Assembly: GCA_033980235.1 (NCBI GenBank)
Contig: CM067062.1
Location: 1,579,709 to 1,643,708 of the forward strand
Direction of reading: 5' to 3'
Length of the DNA stretch: 64,000 nucleotides
Origin: Diadema setosum
Lineage: Eukaryota > Echinodermata > Echinoidea > Diadematoida > Diadematidae
The position numbers were made by a program, and so were the translations under genes. The stretch's first letter is position 1. Each line of letters starts with the position of its first letter. A model generated the notes under the pieces. That model saw only the letters and a program-made list of their open reading frames with translations. It searched no databases and was not told the origin of the DNA. Positions 44,873 through 55,738 of the stretch are shown here, piece after piece.

Positions 44873-46614
44873 CCCATACTGAACAGAGATGGGTTTTTTG
44901 TGTGTGTCCTAGAAATTGAAATTAAATTCATCTGTGTAAAAACAGTATTCTTTTTATGTAAAATTTGAATTAAAGTTGGCGTTACCTAAGACCCGTCTAT
45001 CTTTATAACAAAGTTTTTGAAATCTCAGCACAAAGTTTTTACCATTGTACACGCTACATGTAATGTCGAAACAAGTAGAAACGCAGGTCCATTTTATCAC
45101 TGAAAAATTGGTCAAGAGATAAACACATTGACGGAAACACGCTTTGGAACGAAGAGTTCATTCCTTAGCATGTACCTGTTATTCTTCATTATCTTATAAT
45201 ATTTTAAGAAGTCCATGCTTTGATGATTTTCTTTTTCATTTTGCTATCCATGATTATGATAAGGAATATGTTAAATGAAAGAAAGATATTATTCAGAGGG
45301 GTGAAGGCTCAAGTTGTTGAGTTTCTTCAGTTTGTCTCCCTCTACAAAGGAATATGTTGTAAGAAATACCCTTTTAATGGGGTTATGATTTTTATCTTAG
45401 ATTCTTATGATAGTTACTATCCTGTATGTCACTGTCAGTAATTTCATTGTGATATTTTTGTTTGTTATGTTGACTGTGAATTTATCTGAACATCATTACA
45501 ATTCTTAATGTCGGAGAAATAACTGACAGAAAAAAAAATGAATATTCTGTTCCTGAAAAGACTTGAACGTGTAAAAAGGTAATATCTTCCAACAGGCATT
45601 GGGCACTATAATGCAGAAACATTATTAGCACTGGTTGCACAGTTACCATGCATCCTGAATGCACCAGCATATACCGGTATCTGCATGACACAACCCTTGC
45701 TGTACTATTGTACTATTGTACAGAAAACACCAGATTGATAGCTAGAACTAGTTATAAGAGTATGGTAGTCAATACTACTTGAAAAAATACAGAAAAAAGT
45801 GCAAAAAATGGCAGTTGGGGTAGGGGTAAAGGGCAAGGAAAATTTATGCCTAGATATGGGCAAAAGGCTAGTATTATGTGAAAGATTAGGTTTTACACTA
45901 AAATTATCATTATAATCCATTTCCTTGACCCCAAAAACATGGGGTTAGACACCAAAACCATCACAATTGACCAAAAATAGCCGAGTTATAACCAGAAATG
46001 TCTTTTTAAAGCCGAAACGGCGACCAGCTTGGATTTTTTACGATTTCGGACGGGGCACCCTGGATTTCGCATTTTTCGTTCTTTTTTTTTTTTCAAAAAT
46101 GGTGTCAGTAGGCACAAAGTCATCAAACTAAGGTGTGATGAGCATGTTCTGAAAATGTCACCCTCTTTAGCCCATCTCTAAGAGATATCAAAGGATGACG
46201 ACTGTAATATTTAGGCTGTTATTTAGAGAGTTCCTTAGTTGTTTCTTTAATCAGTCAGAATAAGCACACGATCTTGGCAGTAATTTTTTGTTGTATTACA
46301 ATCATGACGAGTTTTAACAATGCAAATGCTTTAGCGATATCGATTGCATCGGATGCCCAAGGGAAGAAACGAACACTGGTCAAAAAGTATATGTGCAAAC
46401 TTTGTTAACACGCAGGTGATAGGTTGATATGTTTTTATTCTTCTAGGTCTTGGGTGCAAGTAAGGAAGTTTGCTGAGGTAGTACATCTATAACCTCCGGG
46501 GTATCTCGAGAGGGGCGTCTATAGAGCATAGCAACAGCATCATCTCTATGGGGATTGGTTGGCGCTGCATAGCTAGGCACTAGTCTGTGCGTTCAAACTG
46601 TACTAATTTCAAAC
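44873..46614. other. Left inner domain of foldback element 1
   Basis: AT-rich, non-coding, and nearly identical in reverse complement to 61,968-63,705. Only short unsupported open frames. It ends exactly at the ATAT target of the nested element. Confidence 0.8.
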
Positions 46615-46618
46615 ATAT

Positions 46619-46650
46619 CGTCGGCGTTTTCACGAACTGACGCTATTTCG
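46619..46650 (+). repeat. Left terminal inverted repeat of the 6.8-kb transposon
   Basis: 32 bp, with 28 positions matching the right end. It includes a CACGAACTGACGC motif. Confidence 0.9.
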
Positions 46651-46814
46651 ATTTTGGTCAAAATTTTCAAAATCGAGATATTGGTACCAAATGAAAGTGC
46701 TTTCAAAACTCTACCAAATCCCAAAATTTTAGATCACAAAAATAATTATTCTTAATTTTATCAAAGAAAGAAAAAAACGACGGTACTCGAAATATCGAGA
46801 AATTGAGAAAAAGG

Positions 46815-46906
46815 AGTTTCACGAACCGACGCACGAAAGATACGCCGGTTCGTAAAACCCGAATTGCTACGGTGAAGAGCAATGCGGGTTTCACGAACCG
46901 TCGCAG
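46815..46906. promoter_or_regulatory. Left subterminal motif cluster (CACGAACCGACGC family)
   Basis: TTTCACGAACCGACGC at about 46,817, an inverted CGCCGGTTCGTAAAACCC at about 46,843, and GGTTTCACGAACCGTCGC at about 46,887. Repeated subterminal motifs of this kind are typical transposase-binding sites; that role is inferred. Confidence 0.7.
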
Positions 46907-48690
46907 TTGCATTACTTTGAGCATTGTTCAACTTACTGGCCTAGAATTAGGTTTTGGCCCTAATCCAGATCTCAGAGTGAGAACCAAGCCTTCTGAAAGA
47001 TGAATGACGGCCTAAGCCAGCCCACTGTCCACGAGTGAAGTGAATGGTAAGCTATAATCCTATTAAAATCATGCTCAAAATAACAGTTTCAGTTGGACTA
47101 CCATAACCATTAATTGCGGTAGTGTGTAGTCCCATGTATTCAATCGCGTGATGCTTATGAAGCCTAGTCTGTAAACGCCATACAATTTCAAATTAGATCC
47201 CAAATCATATTATTTATTGTTTCTTTTCAACTTATGTCGTTAGACGTTACTTCTGAGACTACTGAGTACTATAGTCGTAACGTCTGTGTGCAAGACATGC
47301 AGATTGCCAGATTTCAAAGTCTCGAAGACACTAAAACTAGCCTTGACTTTTGAGTTGAAAATGAAATCGACATGAGATTGACAAAGTAGGCGTAGGCCCT
47401 ACTAAACTAAAAAAAAAAAATAAATTAAAAGTCTAACAGTAAAACTCAAAGGAAGAGTAAAGAATAAAGTTAGACATGTTAGACTTTTACTTTCAAGTCT
47501 AACTATTAAGTCTAAGTTAAGACTTTACTTTTAATACCAGTTACTAAAACTAAGATCAGCTGCAGTCTAAGACCAAGTCAAATTAACACAGTTCAGAGCC
47601 ATACCGGTAGTCTAGCTCTAGATCTACATCTAGACTAGTGGTAATAGTAGGTAGAGTCCACCCATTTTTTCCCCCAATCTTTACTGGTCCATTCCTGAAA
47701 AAGTTACTGGTCAGTGTCCAACAGTGATTTTTCCTGGTCAGGGACCGTCGGACCAGTGCCAGTGTGCAGCGTTGGTGTAGATGTCATCTATGACAGTATG
47801 TGGTCTAGTGATACTACCTAAACACTACGAGTACTCTACAGGTTAGGTGGCTTTCCTGTACAGTGCAGTGTTAAAGTATACTTGTGAATTCAGCCCTAGT
47901 ACCGTACTGTGTGTAGTGTATGTCTAACGTTAGTTCGAGTGGAGTACCTAAGCACAGCGGTGGGGCTTTTTTCCCCTAAAACTTGTGAATGTGGCCCAAC
48001 CAAATGGCGTTTGTATATTTACGCTTGATTGATAGTGATACAGTGGCGCTGTCGATTTCCACAGCAGCCATACATAATCTTTTGTCCTTTCTTCTTTCCT
48101 TTTTCCCCCTTTGTTCTTTCACTCTTTTTATTCTTGGAATCGAAGGACTTCCTAAGAAATGTCCCTCGACTGATTTAACCAGGACTCTTGAGTCCTGGTA
48201 AACCTAACCTTACCGAGTAACCGTTAACGTTTGTTAGGCCTAACATAACAGTAACACTGACTTAGCCCTGTATTGACTTTGTCTTAGGCCGACTTACTGA
48301 GATGGCGAGTCTCATTCTTTAACGTTAGTCTAAACATAGTCGCTAGATCTGTCAGTGTCAGTGTCACCGGTTATTGTATATGGTGCCATCTCTAACGTAC
48401 TTTAACAAGTTGATGTTAGTTATCTATGTCAACTTACTGATTTAGTAATAGCGGTACTGTCATCCTGTTGGACATCGCCGAAATATCATCCGTGACGTGT
48501 TAATTTCGTGTCACAAAGACAAAAGTTGCCAAGATCTAATAGTATTAGATGTCTAGATTTAGATGTAGTCTAGATCTAAGTAATATGAAATCTGTGTAAC
48601 TTAAAAGTGAAAGGTCTAGACTTCACTTAGTCTATAATTAGACCAGACATTCATGAGGCAAAGGCCTATTTAGTAGATCTATTCTTATTC
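46907..48690. other. Interior of the 6.8-kb transposon, left part
   Basis: No gene recognised. Rich in AAGTCTAA / TCTAGATCTA-type short motifs (47,420-47,640 and 48,530-48,620). Confidence 0.5.
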
Positions 48691-48697
48691 TATTTTA

Positions 48698-48883
48698 ATG
48701 TCAATTCCTGCTAACTCGCCACGTGTTATTCCTAAGGCCAAGGACTTCCGGGTTAGTGATTTTTTTTTTGTTGATAAATACCAAACAGCAGACGTGTTTC
48801 ATTTGCATTCTTGCACAGACTTCATGAAAATATGTGCAGTATCAAAGAAATATGATGCACATGACAATGCCACTGTTTTATAG
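48698..48883 (+). other. Exon-like open segment inside the 6.8-kb transposon
   Basis: A 61-codon frame from ATG 48698 (MSIPANSPRVIPKAKDFRVS...) ends in TAG directly followed by GTGAAT, a donor-like sequence. Its composition looks more protein-like than the surroundings, but no domain is recognised. Presented as a possible exon only. Confidence 0.25.
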
Positions 48884-48921
48884 GTGAATGGTTAATACCT
48901 TTAAAAGCTGAATGATAATGT

Positions 48922-50002
48922 AGAGTCTAGGTCTAATTAAGATGATACAGTCTCTGATAAGAAACAGGTTTGATTGTCGTAGACTGTTTCCCAAATGCAG
49001 GTAGTAATATTCAGCTACTTCAATGCAATGCCTTGTTTACAAGTACATGTAGATTTATATTCATGTGAATGATAATTCAATTTCTACATGAGACTTACTA
49101 AGTGCTAGACATAAGATCTTGCATCATTAAAATGTGTAAATGACGAGACAATTTGAATATGGATCAAAGACGAACAGCAGTATATTTTGACATTCTTTGA
49201 TCCTGCATAGGCCTACCATTTTGTTTTATGTTTAATATAAATAGAGCAAAATAATTTCAACTTCAGTTTTGTTGGCTGAGTTTTTTTTTCTTCTCAAAAT
49301 TAAAGTTGTATCTTGTACCATGATGTTTGATTTTAATCAAAAGTTCTTAATTTCTTTTTCTTTCAGATGACTGGTGCCATGTAGTAGCGAAGAACTGGAC
49401 TGTCTCAGAAAAGAAAAGAAAAAGTACAGGGTCGTGTACATCATCAACGGATGTGAATACAATGGTAATTAGAGTCTAGGTCTAATCAAGATGTTAAAGT
49501 CTCTGATAATAAAGAAGTTTGATTGTCGTAGACCGTTTCCGAAATGCAGTTAGTAATATTCAGCTTTTTCAAAGCAATGCCTTATTTACAAGGACATGTA
49601 GATTTATTCATGTGAATGATAATTTAATTTCTACATGAGACTTACTAAGTGCTAGACATAAGATCTTGCATCATTAAAATATGTAAAAGGCGAGACCATT
49701 TGAATATGCATCAAAGACGAACAGCAGTATTTTTTGACATTCTTTGATCCTGTATACCATTTTGTTTTATGTTTAATATAAATAGAGCAAAATGATTTCA
49801 ACTACAGCTTAGTTGGCTGATTTCTTTTTCTCAAAATGAAAGTTGTATCTTGTATCATGATGTTTGATTTTAATCGAAAGTTCTTAATTTCTGTCTTTTC
49901 TTTCACATGACTGATGCCATGCAGTAGCGAAGAGCTGGACTGTTTCAGAGAAGAAAAAAAGTACAGCATCGTGCTTATCATCAAGGAATGTGAATACAAT
50001 GG
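48922..50002 (+). repeat. ~549-bp tandem duplication with an exon-like end
   Basis: AGAGTCTAGGTCTAAT at 48,922 recurs at 49,471. Both copies run ~540 bp and end GTGAATACAATGG. In the first copy a polypyrimidine tract and CAG at 49,364-49,366 are followed by a 98-nt open frame (DDWCHVVAKNWTVSEKKRKS...) ending ATG|GTAATT. In the second copy the acceptor AG is lost (CAC) and TGG has become TGA. This looks like a duplicated exon with one decayed copy. Confidence 0.5.
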
Positions 50003-50722
50003 CTTAGGAAAGAAGACAATCTACAGATAGGATAGAAGGGAGAACTTGGGATAAAGGGCGACAACATAAGGACGGTATATCTACATTAAAATGTGATTGT
50101 AAAGTGGAAACATGAAAGAAGATTCTAAGATTGAAGGTGAAAACATGCATTCCATTCTGTGATGTCGTAATTACAATTTTGCTACACTTTAATAACACTA
50201 CTGAGAGACATTTATATCAAGGCAAGCTTCATGTGGATATGGAATGTTAGATTTTCTTTAAGTGTTCATTGGTATGTATTTCATGATAATAAATCTTGAA
50301 GGTTTTGTGTGGTAATCATAACCTTGTGATACATCTTGATAAATTTCTAAGTGCACATTGGCAATATTCAGATGATGCTGTAATCAGATGAAGTTAGATG
50401 GTTGAATAATCATTGCATAAATTGACATAATCATTCAACCATCACTAGACAGTTCTGTTATGAGATGTTCTTTATTTAACTAAAATTGTAAATTATGATA
50501 CGTGTTTGCTCCCCTGCAAACTCACAACAAAATACAGAAATATGATTTCTTTTAATAATAATTCATTATGTCTCTAAATGTACAATTAAAGAAAGTGATT
50601 ACAAAAAGGATGTCAAACATTGTATATTAAAATAATAGATTATTCATTTGTCTCCATCCGTAGTAACACATGCAACTGCAGTGTGCAGTTTGTGGGCTGC
50701 TGTGAAAAAAAAAAAAATCACA
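50003..50722. other. Gene-free interior
   Basis: AT-rich and unremarkable up to the tRNA-like sequence. Confidence 0.5.
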
Positions 50723-50800
50723 GGCAGCCCAAGCGGGATTCGAACCCACGACCTCCGGATTACTAGACCAGCACCATAACCACTAGACCACCGGGATGCC
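50723..50800 (-). tRNA. tRNA-like sequence, anticodon loop suggests AGT (Thr), possibly pseudogene
   Basis: On the minus strand: A box TGGTCTAGTGGTTATGG, anticodon arm CTGGT-CTAGTAA-TCCGG (four pairs plus a T-T mismatch), B box GGGTTCGAATCCC within T stem GTGGG/CCCGC, acceptor GGCATCC/GGCTGCC with one mismatch, and a T-run (about 50,718 down to 50,705) as terminator. It is about 5 nt longer than a standard tRNA and has two stem mismatches. It is therefore a pseudogene, an atypical tRNA, or a tRNA-derived SINE head. Confidence 0.5.
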
Positions 50801-53010
50801 CTAGCACTACCTTTAGACATGAATGATTAAATATAGAAGGGCTTGGGGGCGCTTCGAAGTTAACTGCTCTTATTGAATATGCACATGTCATTTGCAACTC
50901 GACTAAAGATGATTAAACGCACTGAAATTCTTACTTTAAATAATATTCATAATCTGTTTTTTTTTTTCTTTAATAGCTTGGGATGTACACTGTATCGGTC
51001 TACATTTCGCCTACAATATGGAATTCTTTACTTCGAGACGTTTGTTTTTTACAAAAGAAAATTAAGAGTCCTTTAAAGGTGCTGTAGAACAGTGGCGTGT
51101 TTTTTTTTTGAGGGGGGGGGGGAGGGGAGTCAAATTAGCCTTGGCCCCTCTACACCGTCCTTTTTTTTTTCACCTTTGGCTGCATTTTTTTTTTTTTTAG
51201 TCATCACATGAAAATTCGTCTGCATCCACCCCGTAGTTTTGCTGATGACCTTTCTTTTTAATTATCTTAACCACACACAATTTTGGCCGAATTTCCCCAC
51301 CCCTCTTGTGAATTTGCTAGCACATGTGTTTATAGTACTGGTGGATTAAGGATTCGGAGGGGGGGGGGGGTCGGCCAAAATTTCTCTTTTCTCATATGTA
51401 ACAAGCCTACGGGGCGAAAGGCTGATATTATGGGCTTTCTACACACATTTTTAGATGCTAATTATTGGTTAATATGAGCACGATCATTTATGTTGTGATT
51501 AATTTGTTTCCTTTTCATATATGTATGACTTCTATTAGAGACTTAATTGGCTTGGCACTCCTTACATCGACCTATTTTAGACACCCATTTCCTTCTCTCT
51601 CTCTTGCTTTTTCTCTACTGTCCTGTGAATAGTGTAACTACATGTACATGCAGTACCTCTTCTCTTTTGTATGATATACATCAAGTTTCCATCTGAGCAT
51701 AATGTGTGTTGCAGCACTCTCAAGCTTCATGCATATGCAGCAACATCTTTTTATGTCCATATACATAATTATGCTTGATATATTAATTTGAGAATGTTAT
51801 TCTTTCTTTTGTATATGTTCCGTCCGCACTCTATAGATGTAAATGTACATTGTAAGATTTGGTGCGCATGTTCGACCTGTGTTTCTCTTTTTGTGAACAC
51901 ACAAGAACTGATTTAATAATGAACTTGAATTACGCATATTCTTTAATATTGATTCCATCTCCATTTGCCATTAGATATTTATTGATTTATGGAGCTCTTC
52001 CACAATTGTTATCCTTCCCATTGTCATTACTCATCTCTGAATAATTCAAATTTGATACTTTATTGAGAACCTATGTTTCTTCGATTACATAATGTACCTC
52101 TTCAATATACACATGTGTTGCTGCAAAAGGCATAATAAAACATGACCATTGTTATATATTTAAAATGAAGCTTGAAATTCTGATAATTTTGATATTTATG
52201 TATTTTTAGGAGTTTATCAGTTTCGAAGAGTGCATGCAGGATGAGTTTTATGTTTTTATATGATCAAGTGCAGCTATCAAAGAATCTGTTGAGCAGGAAA
52301 GAGAAAGATGGAAAATGAGGAATTATGAGTGAATTCGCATGCAAGCCAAATGACAATAATGACACCGATAAAAATTGTGACAAAGTAAAAGTCACAAATA
52401 ATGTGGAATAATAAGAAATAAAGAAATTAATAGATTATTTCAGAGAAAGAAATAACAGAGTGCATGAGTATGAAAGATGAGTAAATGCAAGTAATCATTA
52501 CTGACTGGCACATCTTTTTCCCTATATTTAGCGGTATCCTTCATCTTAGAACAAACATTCATAATTATTATGAAAGAAGTGAACTGAATTTGAATTAAAA
52601 ATTATGTGAAAAATAAAGAAAGTAAGTTAAAAAAGTATAAAAAAAAACAGTAAAAAGTAAAAAAATATGAAACACAGTATACCGAGTACATATTAATTAC
52701 CAAATGATAAATGTCCACATGCAAAAGTGTTGAATAATACATCCACACAAAAAAGGAGGGGGGAGGGCAAAGAAATCTTTGGAGCGATCAACGACAGCTC
52801 TAATAACAATGCTAAATGAAGATGAAAACAAGGACAACACGCTTTTTAGAACAATTAAGAGAAACTGGCTTACATTATCATCTTAATTATCACCTAATGT
52901 ATTATAATCATCACAATAATCATTACATGACAATTAATTTCAATTAATAAGGTTATTGTTGATAAGCAGGTATAGCCCTAATAGTATTTGTATGTAAACA
53001 CATACGAAAA
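50801..53010. other. Interior of the 6.8-kb transposon, right part
   Basis: Contains T- and G-tracts at 51,100-51,200 and 51,358-51,371, resembling short dispersed repeats elsewhere in the window, otherwise AT-rich. No gene recognised. Confidence 0.5.
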
Positions 53011-53017
53011 TGAAATA

Positions 53018-53185
53018 GCGACGGTTCGTAAATACACGCGTATTGCACGTTACCTATTGTGCAGGCCCTACAGCGCGGGTCCCACGAACCGGCGTAATAC
53101 AACTTACGTCGGTTCGTGAGACCCGCGCTTAAGTACATAACCTATGGCGCGCGCAAGAAACGATGGATTTACGAACCGACGCAGT
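53018..53185. promoter_or_regulatory. Right subterminal motif cluster (CACGAACCGACGC family)
   Basis: GCGACGGTTCGTAAAT (about 53,018), CCCACGAACCGGCG (about 53,082), ACGTCGGTTCGTGAGACC (about 53,106) and TTTACGAACCGACGC (about 53,168), in mixed orientations. With the motif inside the TIR this gives five on the right and four on the left. Confidence 0.7.
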
Positions 53186-53380
53186 GAGTTTGAAGACAGA
53201 AATATCGTAATTCTTTTGAATTCACACTAAAATTACACTATGGATAGGAAGAACAACTTCCACTCTCATCACCCTGTCAAAATTTTCACACACAAGACAG
53301 GAAAAGTCATTGAAAACGTTGTCTAAAACTTGTGAGATCTTTAAACGCGATTTTCTCAGAATTGCATTTTCGCTCAAAAA

Positions 53381-53412
53381 CGAAATAGCGTCGGTTCGTG
53401 GTAACACCGACG
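53381..53412 (-). repeat. Right terminal inverted repeat of the 6.8-kb transposon
   Basis: CGAAATAGCGTCGGTTCGTG and then GTAACACCGACG, the inverted partner of 46,619-46,650. Confidence 0.9.
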
Positions 53413-55173
53413 ATATGGCATCTCCCTTTCTTTAGAAAAGTAAAATGTCTTCTTTTCACACAAATTTTTTTCATTTATCAACTACCACTGAAACTAAATG
53501 AATAAGGCATTGTCTTTTTCGGATTATCATGGCAATTATTATTTTGATACGTTGTTCACACAATATACTTGTCCTATTTGAGTAATAATGGAAATACTTT
53601 ACTTGTATGGGCGTGTTTGGCTTGCCATACCTTATATCTTACATTCAACTTTACTACATGTGTAATCATAGCAACACATCTTATAACCACAAACATTAGT
53701 ACTTGTAAAGTGAGTAACACTTCACTTCAATGTTGAGATATCGCGGCTTTGTATGATACATTACAACGCACTCTTGTAACGACGTAAGTTCAATATCGTT
53801 CTTCACACTTGGAGGAATACTTGTGATCGTTTTGTGAACTGTACTTTTGTTCACTTTTAGAAATGTGTTATTTTTGTCTTTGAAGAAACGTTAATCATTG
53901 TTTCTCTTATAATAATCAACAGAGCTGTTACTTTGGATAAGTCAGATGAAACACTTTTATTGCACTCAAAATGTAACCAACTCTACTCTCCATATGGGCA
54001 ATTCCATGGGAATGTGGACATGGCACCAGAATTTCAAGTTTATCATATTGCAAAAGAATTACTCATTATGTATTAACCATATATTGAAGTTAAAGACACT
54101 AAAAGAATTATGTCAATCGGTCAAATATTTCCCAAGAAACACCTACAGATGTTGAACACAATTTTTCAGTCATCCAAATTGCTAAAATGCATGCTTTACT
54201 TAATACATTTCTTTTAATAGAAAAATTCTGCTAGCACTTCAGTTAATTTATTTTAAAGAAGCAAATTAGTTCTACTTCAGTGTCCAATGAGGACATTTTT
54301 ATGGCACCTTCCAAAAATTTTAATCGCCACATGAAAGTTCAGCCCTTGAGCCATGTAACGCGAGTTACCGAAACAAATATTTTTCATTCTGAAGGAAGCA
54401 GTGGAGGTAATTTGTTGGGAATCAAAATTTTCTAAATTCATCACACCCTGATACTGTACACAGGATAAACACTGTTATCACATTAAAAAAATGTCAATGA
54501 AAAGTGTAACGCGAGTTACCGGCATGTAACGCGAGTTACCGACTACTAGTTTCTCCCAACATAAGCAAATTTTAACACTCAATTGAGCTAGATTGTGGTG
54601 AAAACAATCAAATGCAGTGTTAAACATTATGCTGAACTGAAACAAAGGAGAGAAGCCTAATAAACTGTGATTGTATAATACTAGAATCCAGACCACTGAT
54701 CACATGCCACATTGAGGAGTCTGGCCAGGCTTTCACTGCATGTGTACGTGTACATTGTTTCCACCAGTGAATGAGAACATAAAATTTATCTTCGGAGTTT
54801 CCTGCATCAGTAGGCCTAATACAGAATTTTTATTACAGAATGCTATAAAGCAGCAAGTGTTGGTTCTAATCCTTATTCTGTGGTCTACTGAAGACGATGC
54901 CTGTCCGGAGATCAGGAGGTCATAGGTTCGAATCTTGCTTCAGTATGTATGCCCATGATTTTTTATCATGGCTGCTACTAAAACACTGATTAATTCAGGG
55001 CTTGTTTACCTTGATGGAGGGCAATTTGTCAACAGTTGCAATGAAAACATCTTACTCTATTCGCTCCTGAAATAAAAAGAAATTGGAGTGAATTTTGAGT
55101 GAAAATGTTCATTTTCACTCGTTTTCGAGTGACCTCAGGGATCACTCCAAAATCTTCGAGTGACAAACATAAC
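53413..55173. other. Right inner domain of foldback element 1
   Basis: Nearly identical in reverse complement to 60,200-61,967. It holds three GTAACGCGAGTTAC hairpin motifs (54,356, 54,508 and 54,526) and a tRNA-like segment (54,880-54,941). No gene. Confidence 0.8.
54880..54941 (+). other. tRNA-derived segment in the foldback inner domain
   Basis: GTGGTCTACTGAAGACGATG (A-box-like), CCTGT-CCGGAGA-TCAGG (anticodon-arm-like) and AGGTTCGAATC (B box). It aligns with the tRNA-like sequence at 50.7 kb. No acceptor stem is recognisable. The mirror copy is at 60,439-60,497. Confidence 0.5.
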
Positions 55174-55419
55174 AAACCGGGGGAGTTGTCCTTCGGGGAG
55201 TTGTCCTCCGGGGGAGTTGTCCTCCGGAGGAGTTGTCCCCCGGGGGAGTTGTCCCCCGGGGGAGTAGTCCCCCGGGGGAGTTGTCCCCCGGGGGAGACGT
55301 CCTCCGGGGGAGTAGTCCTCCGGGGGAGACGTCCTCTGGGGGAGTGGTCCTCCGGGGGAGCTGTCAGGTGGGAGTAGTCCCCGGGGGAGTAGTCCTCCGG
55401 GGGAGTTGTCCTGATACGG
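55174..55419. repeat. 15-bp array, family 1, right terminal array of element 1
   Basis: Tandem CCGGGGGAGTTGTCC (reverse of the left array), ending GTCCTGATACGG at the 8-bp duplication. Confidence 0.9.
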
Positions 55420-55427
55420 TTGTAAGG
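55420..55427. repeat. Right 8-bp target duplication of foldback element 1
   Basis: TTGTAAGG, identical to 43,914-43,921. Confidence 0.75.
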
Positions 55428-55489
55428 ATATGTCTTTCAATTCTTAAAACCTATTCTTATTGTATCAACTGAATTTATTCGGGGTTTTT

Positions 55490-55738
55490 ATGTATGTTTT
55501 TTTCCCTTCGTTTAACCTAGGAATCGTTTTAGTCTTTCATTTTTTTTAACTACCATACTAGTATCATCATGCTTTGTCCTTCGATTTGTATTTAAATGTT
55601 TTAAAATGTATTGTTAGTAACTGTGATTCTGCACTGTTTTTATGTATTGTGTTTTAAAGGGACCCGATGAAAACCAGCTAATGCTGACTCGGGCTACCAT
55701 TTTTAAAGATGTGAAATAAATAAATAAAATAAATAAAA
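55490..55738 (+). mobile_element. LINE 3'-end fragment with (AATA)n tail
   Basis: CGATGAAAACCAGCTAATGC and TGACTCGGGCTACC form a near-terminal hairpin-like segment followed by AAATAAATAAATAAAATAAA. A short stem-loop and simple-repeat tail fit a CR1/L2-like 3' UTR. No coding part remains. Confidence 0.5.

Larger units (their letters stand above)
46619..53412. mobile_element. 6,794-bp TIR transposon with ATAT target duplication, undescribed family
   Basis: ATAT lies at 46,615-46,618 and 53,413-53,416. The ends CGTCGGCGTTTTCACGAAC (46,619 onward) and, reversed from 53,412, CGTCGGTGTTACCACGAAC continue for 32 bp with 28 matches, both finishing GACGCTATTTCG. The corresponding site in foldback element 2 (61,961-61,968, CCATATG) has one ATAT and no insertion, so both borders are defined to the base. 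Near each end are several CACGAACCGACGC-like motifs in both orientations. No long ORF or recognisable transposase occurs. A tRNA-like sequence, a tandem duplication and exon-like segments lie inside. A 4-bp duplication is known for Ginger, Chapaev, Sola1/2 and Academ groups, but the termini match none I can name. Confidence 0.9.
43922..55419. mobile_element. Foldback (TU-like) element 1, with a nested 6.8-kb insertion
   Basis: Direct repeats TTGTAAGG lie just outside (43,914-43,921 and 55,420-55,427), an 8-bp target duplication. The left end starts GGGTCTAGGACTTGTCC. The right end, reversed, starts CCGTATCAGGACAACTCC. Both ends are tandem arrays of the 15-mer GGACAACTCCCCCGG in inverted orientation. 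The inner domain has no sizeable ORF. Without the nested element the length would be about 4.7 kb. This matches the plan of sea urchin TU foldback transposons (long inverted repeats with 15-bp tandem outer domains). No transposase is visible, so it is probably mobilised in trans. The left end contains a ~0.6-kb partial duplication. Confidence 0.8.

Noticed and set aside
43757..44931. Long overlapping open frames on both strands with PPEDNSPGG / GGVVLRGS repeats, looking collagen-like
   Set aside because: The 15-bp repeat is five codons long and has no stops in most frames, so all frames stay open. The arrays are terminal repeats of a foldback element.
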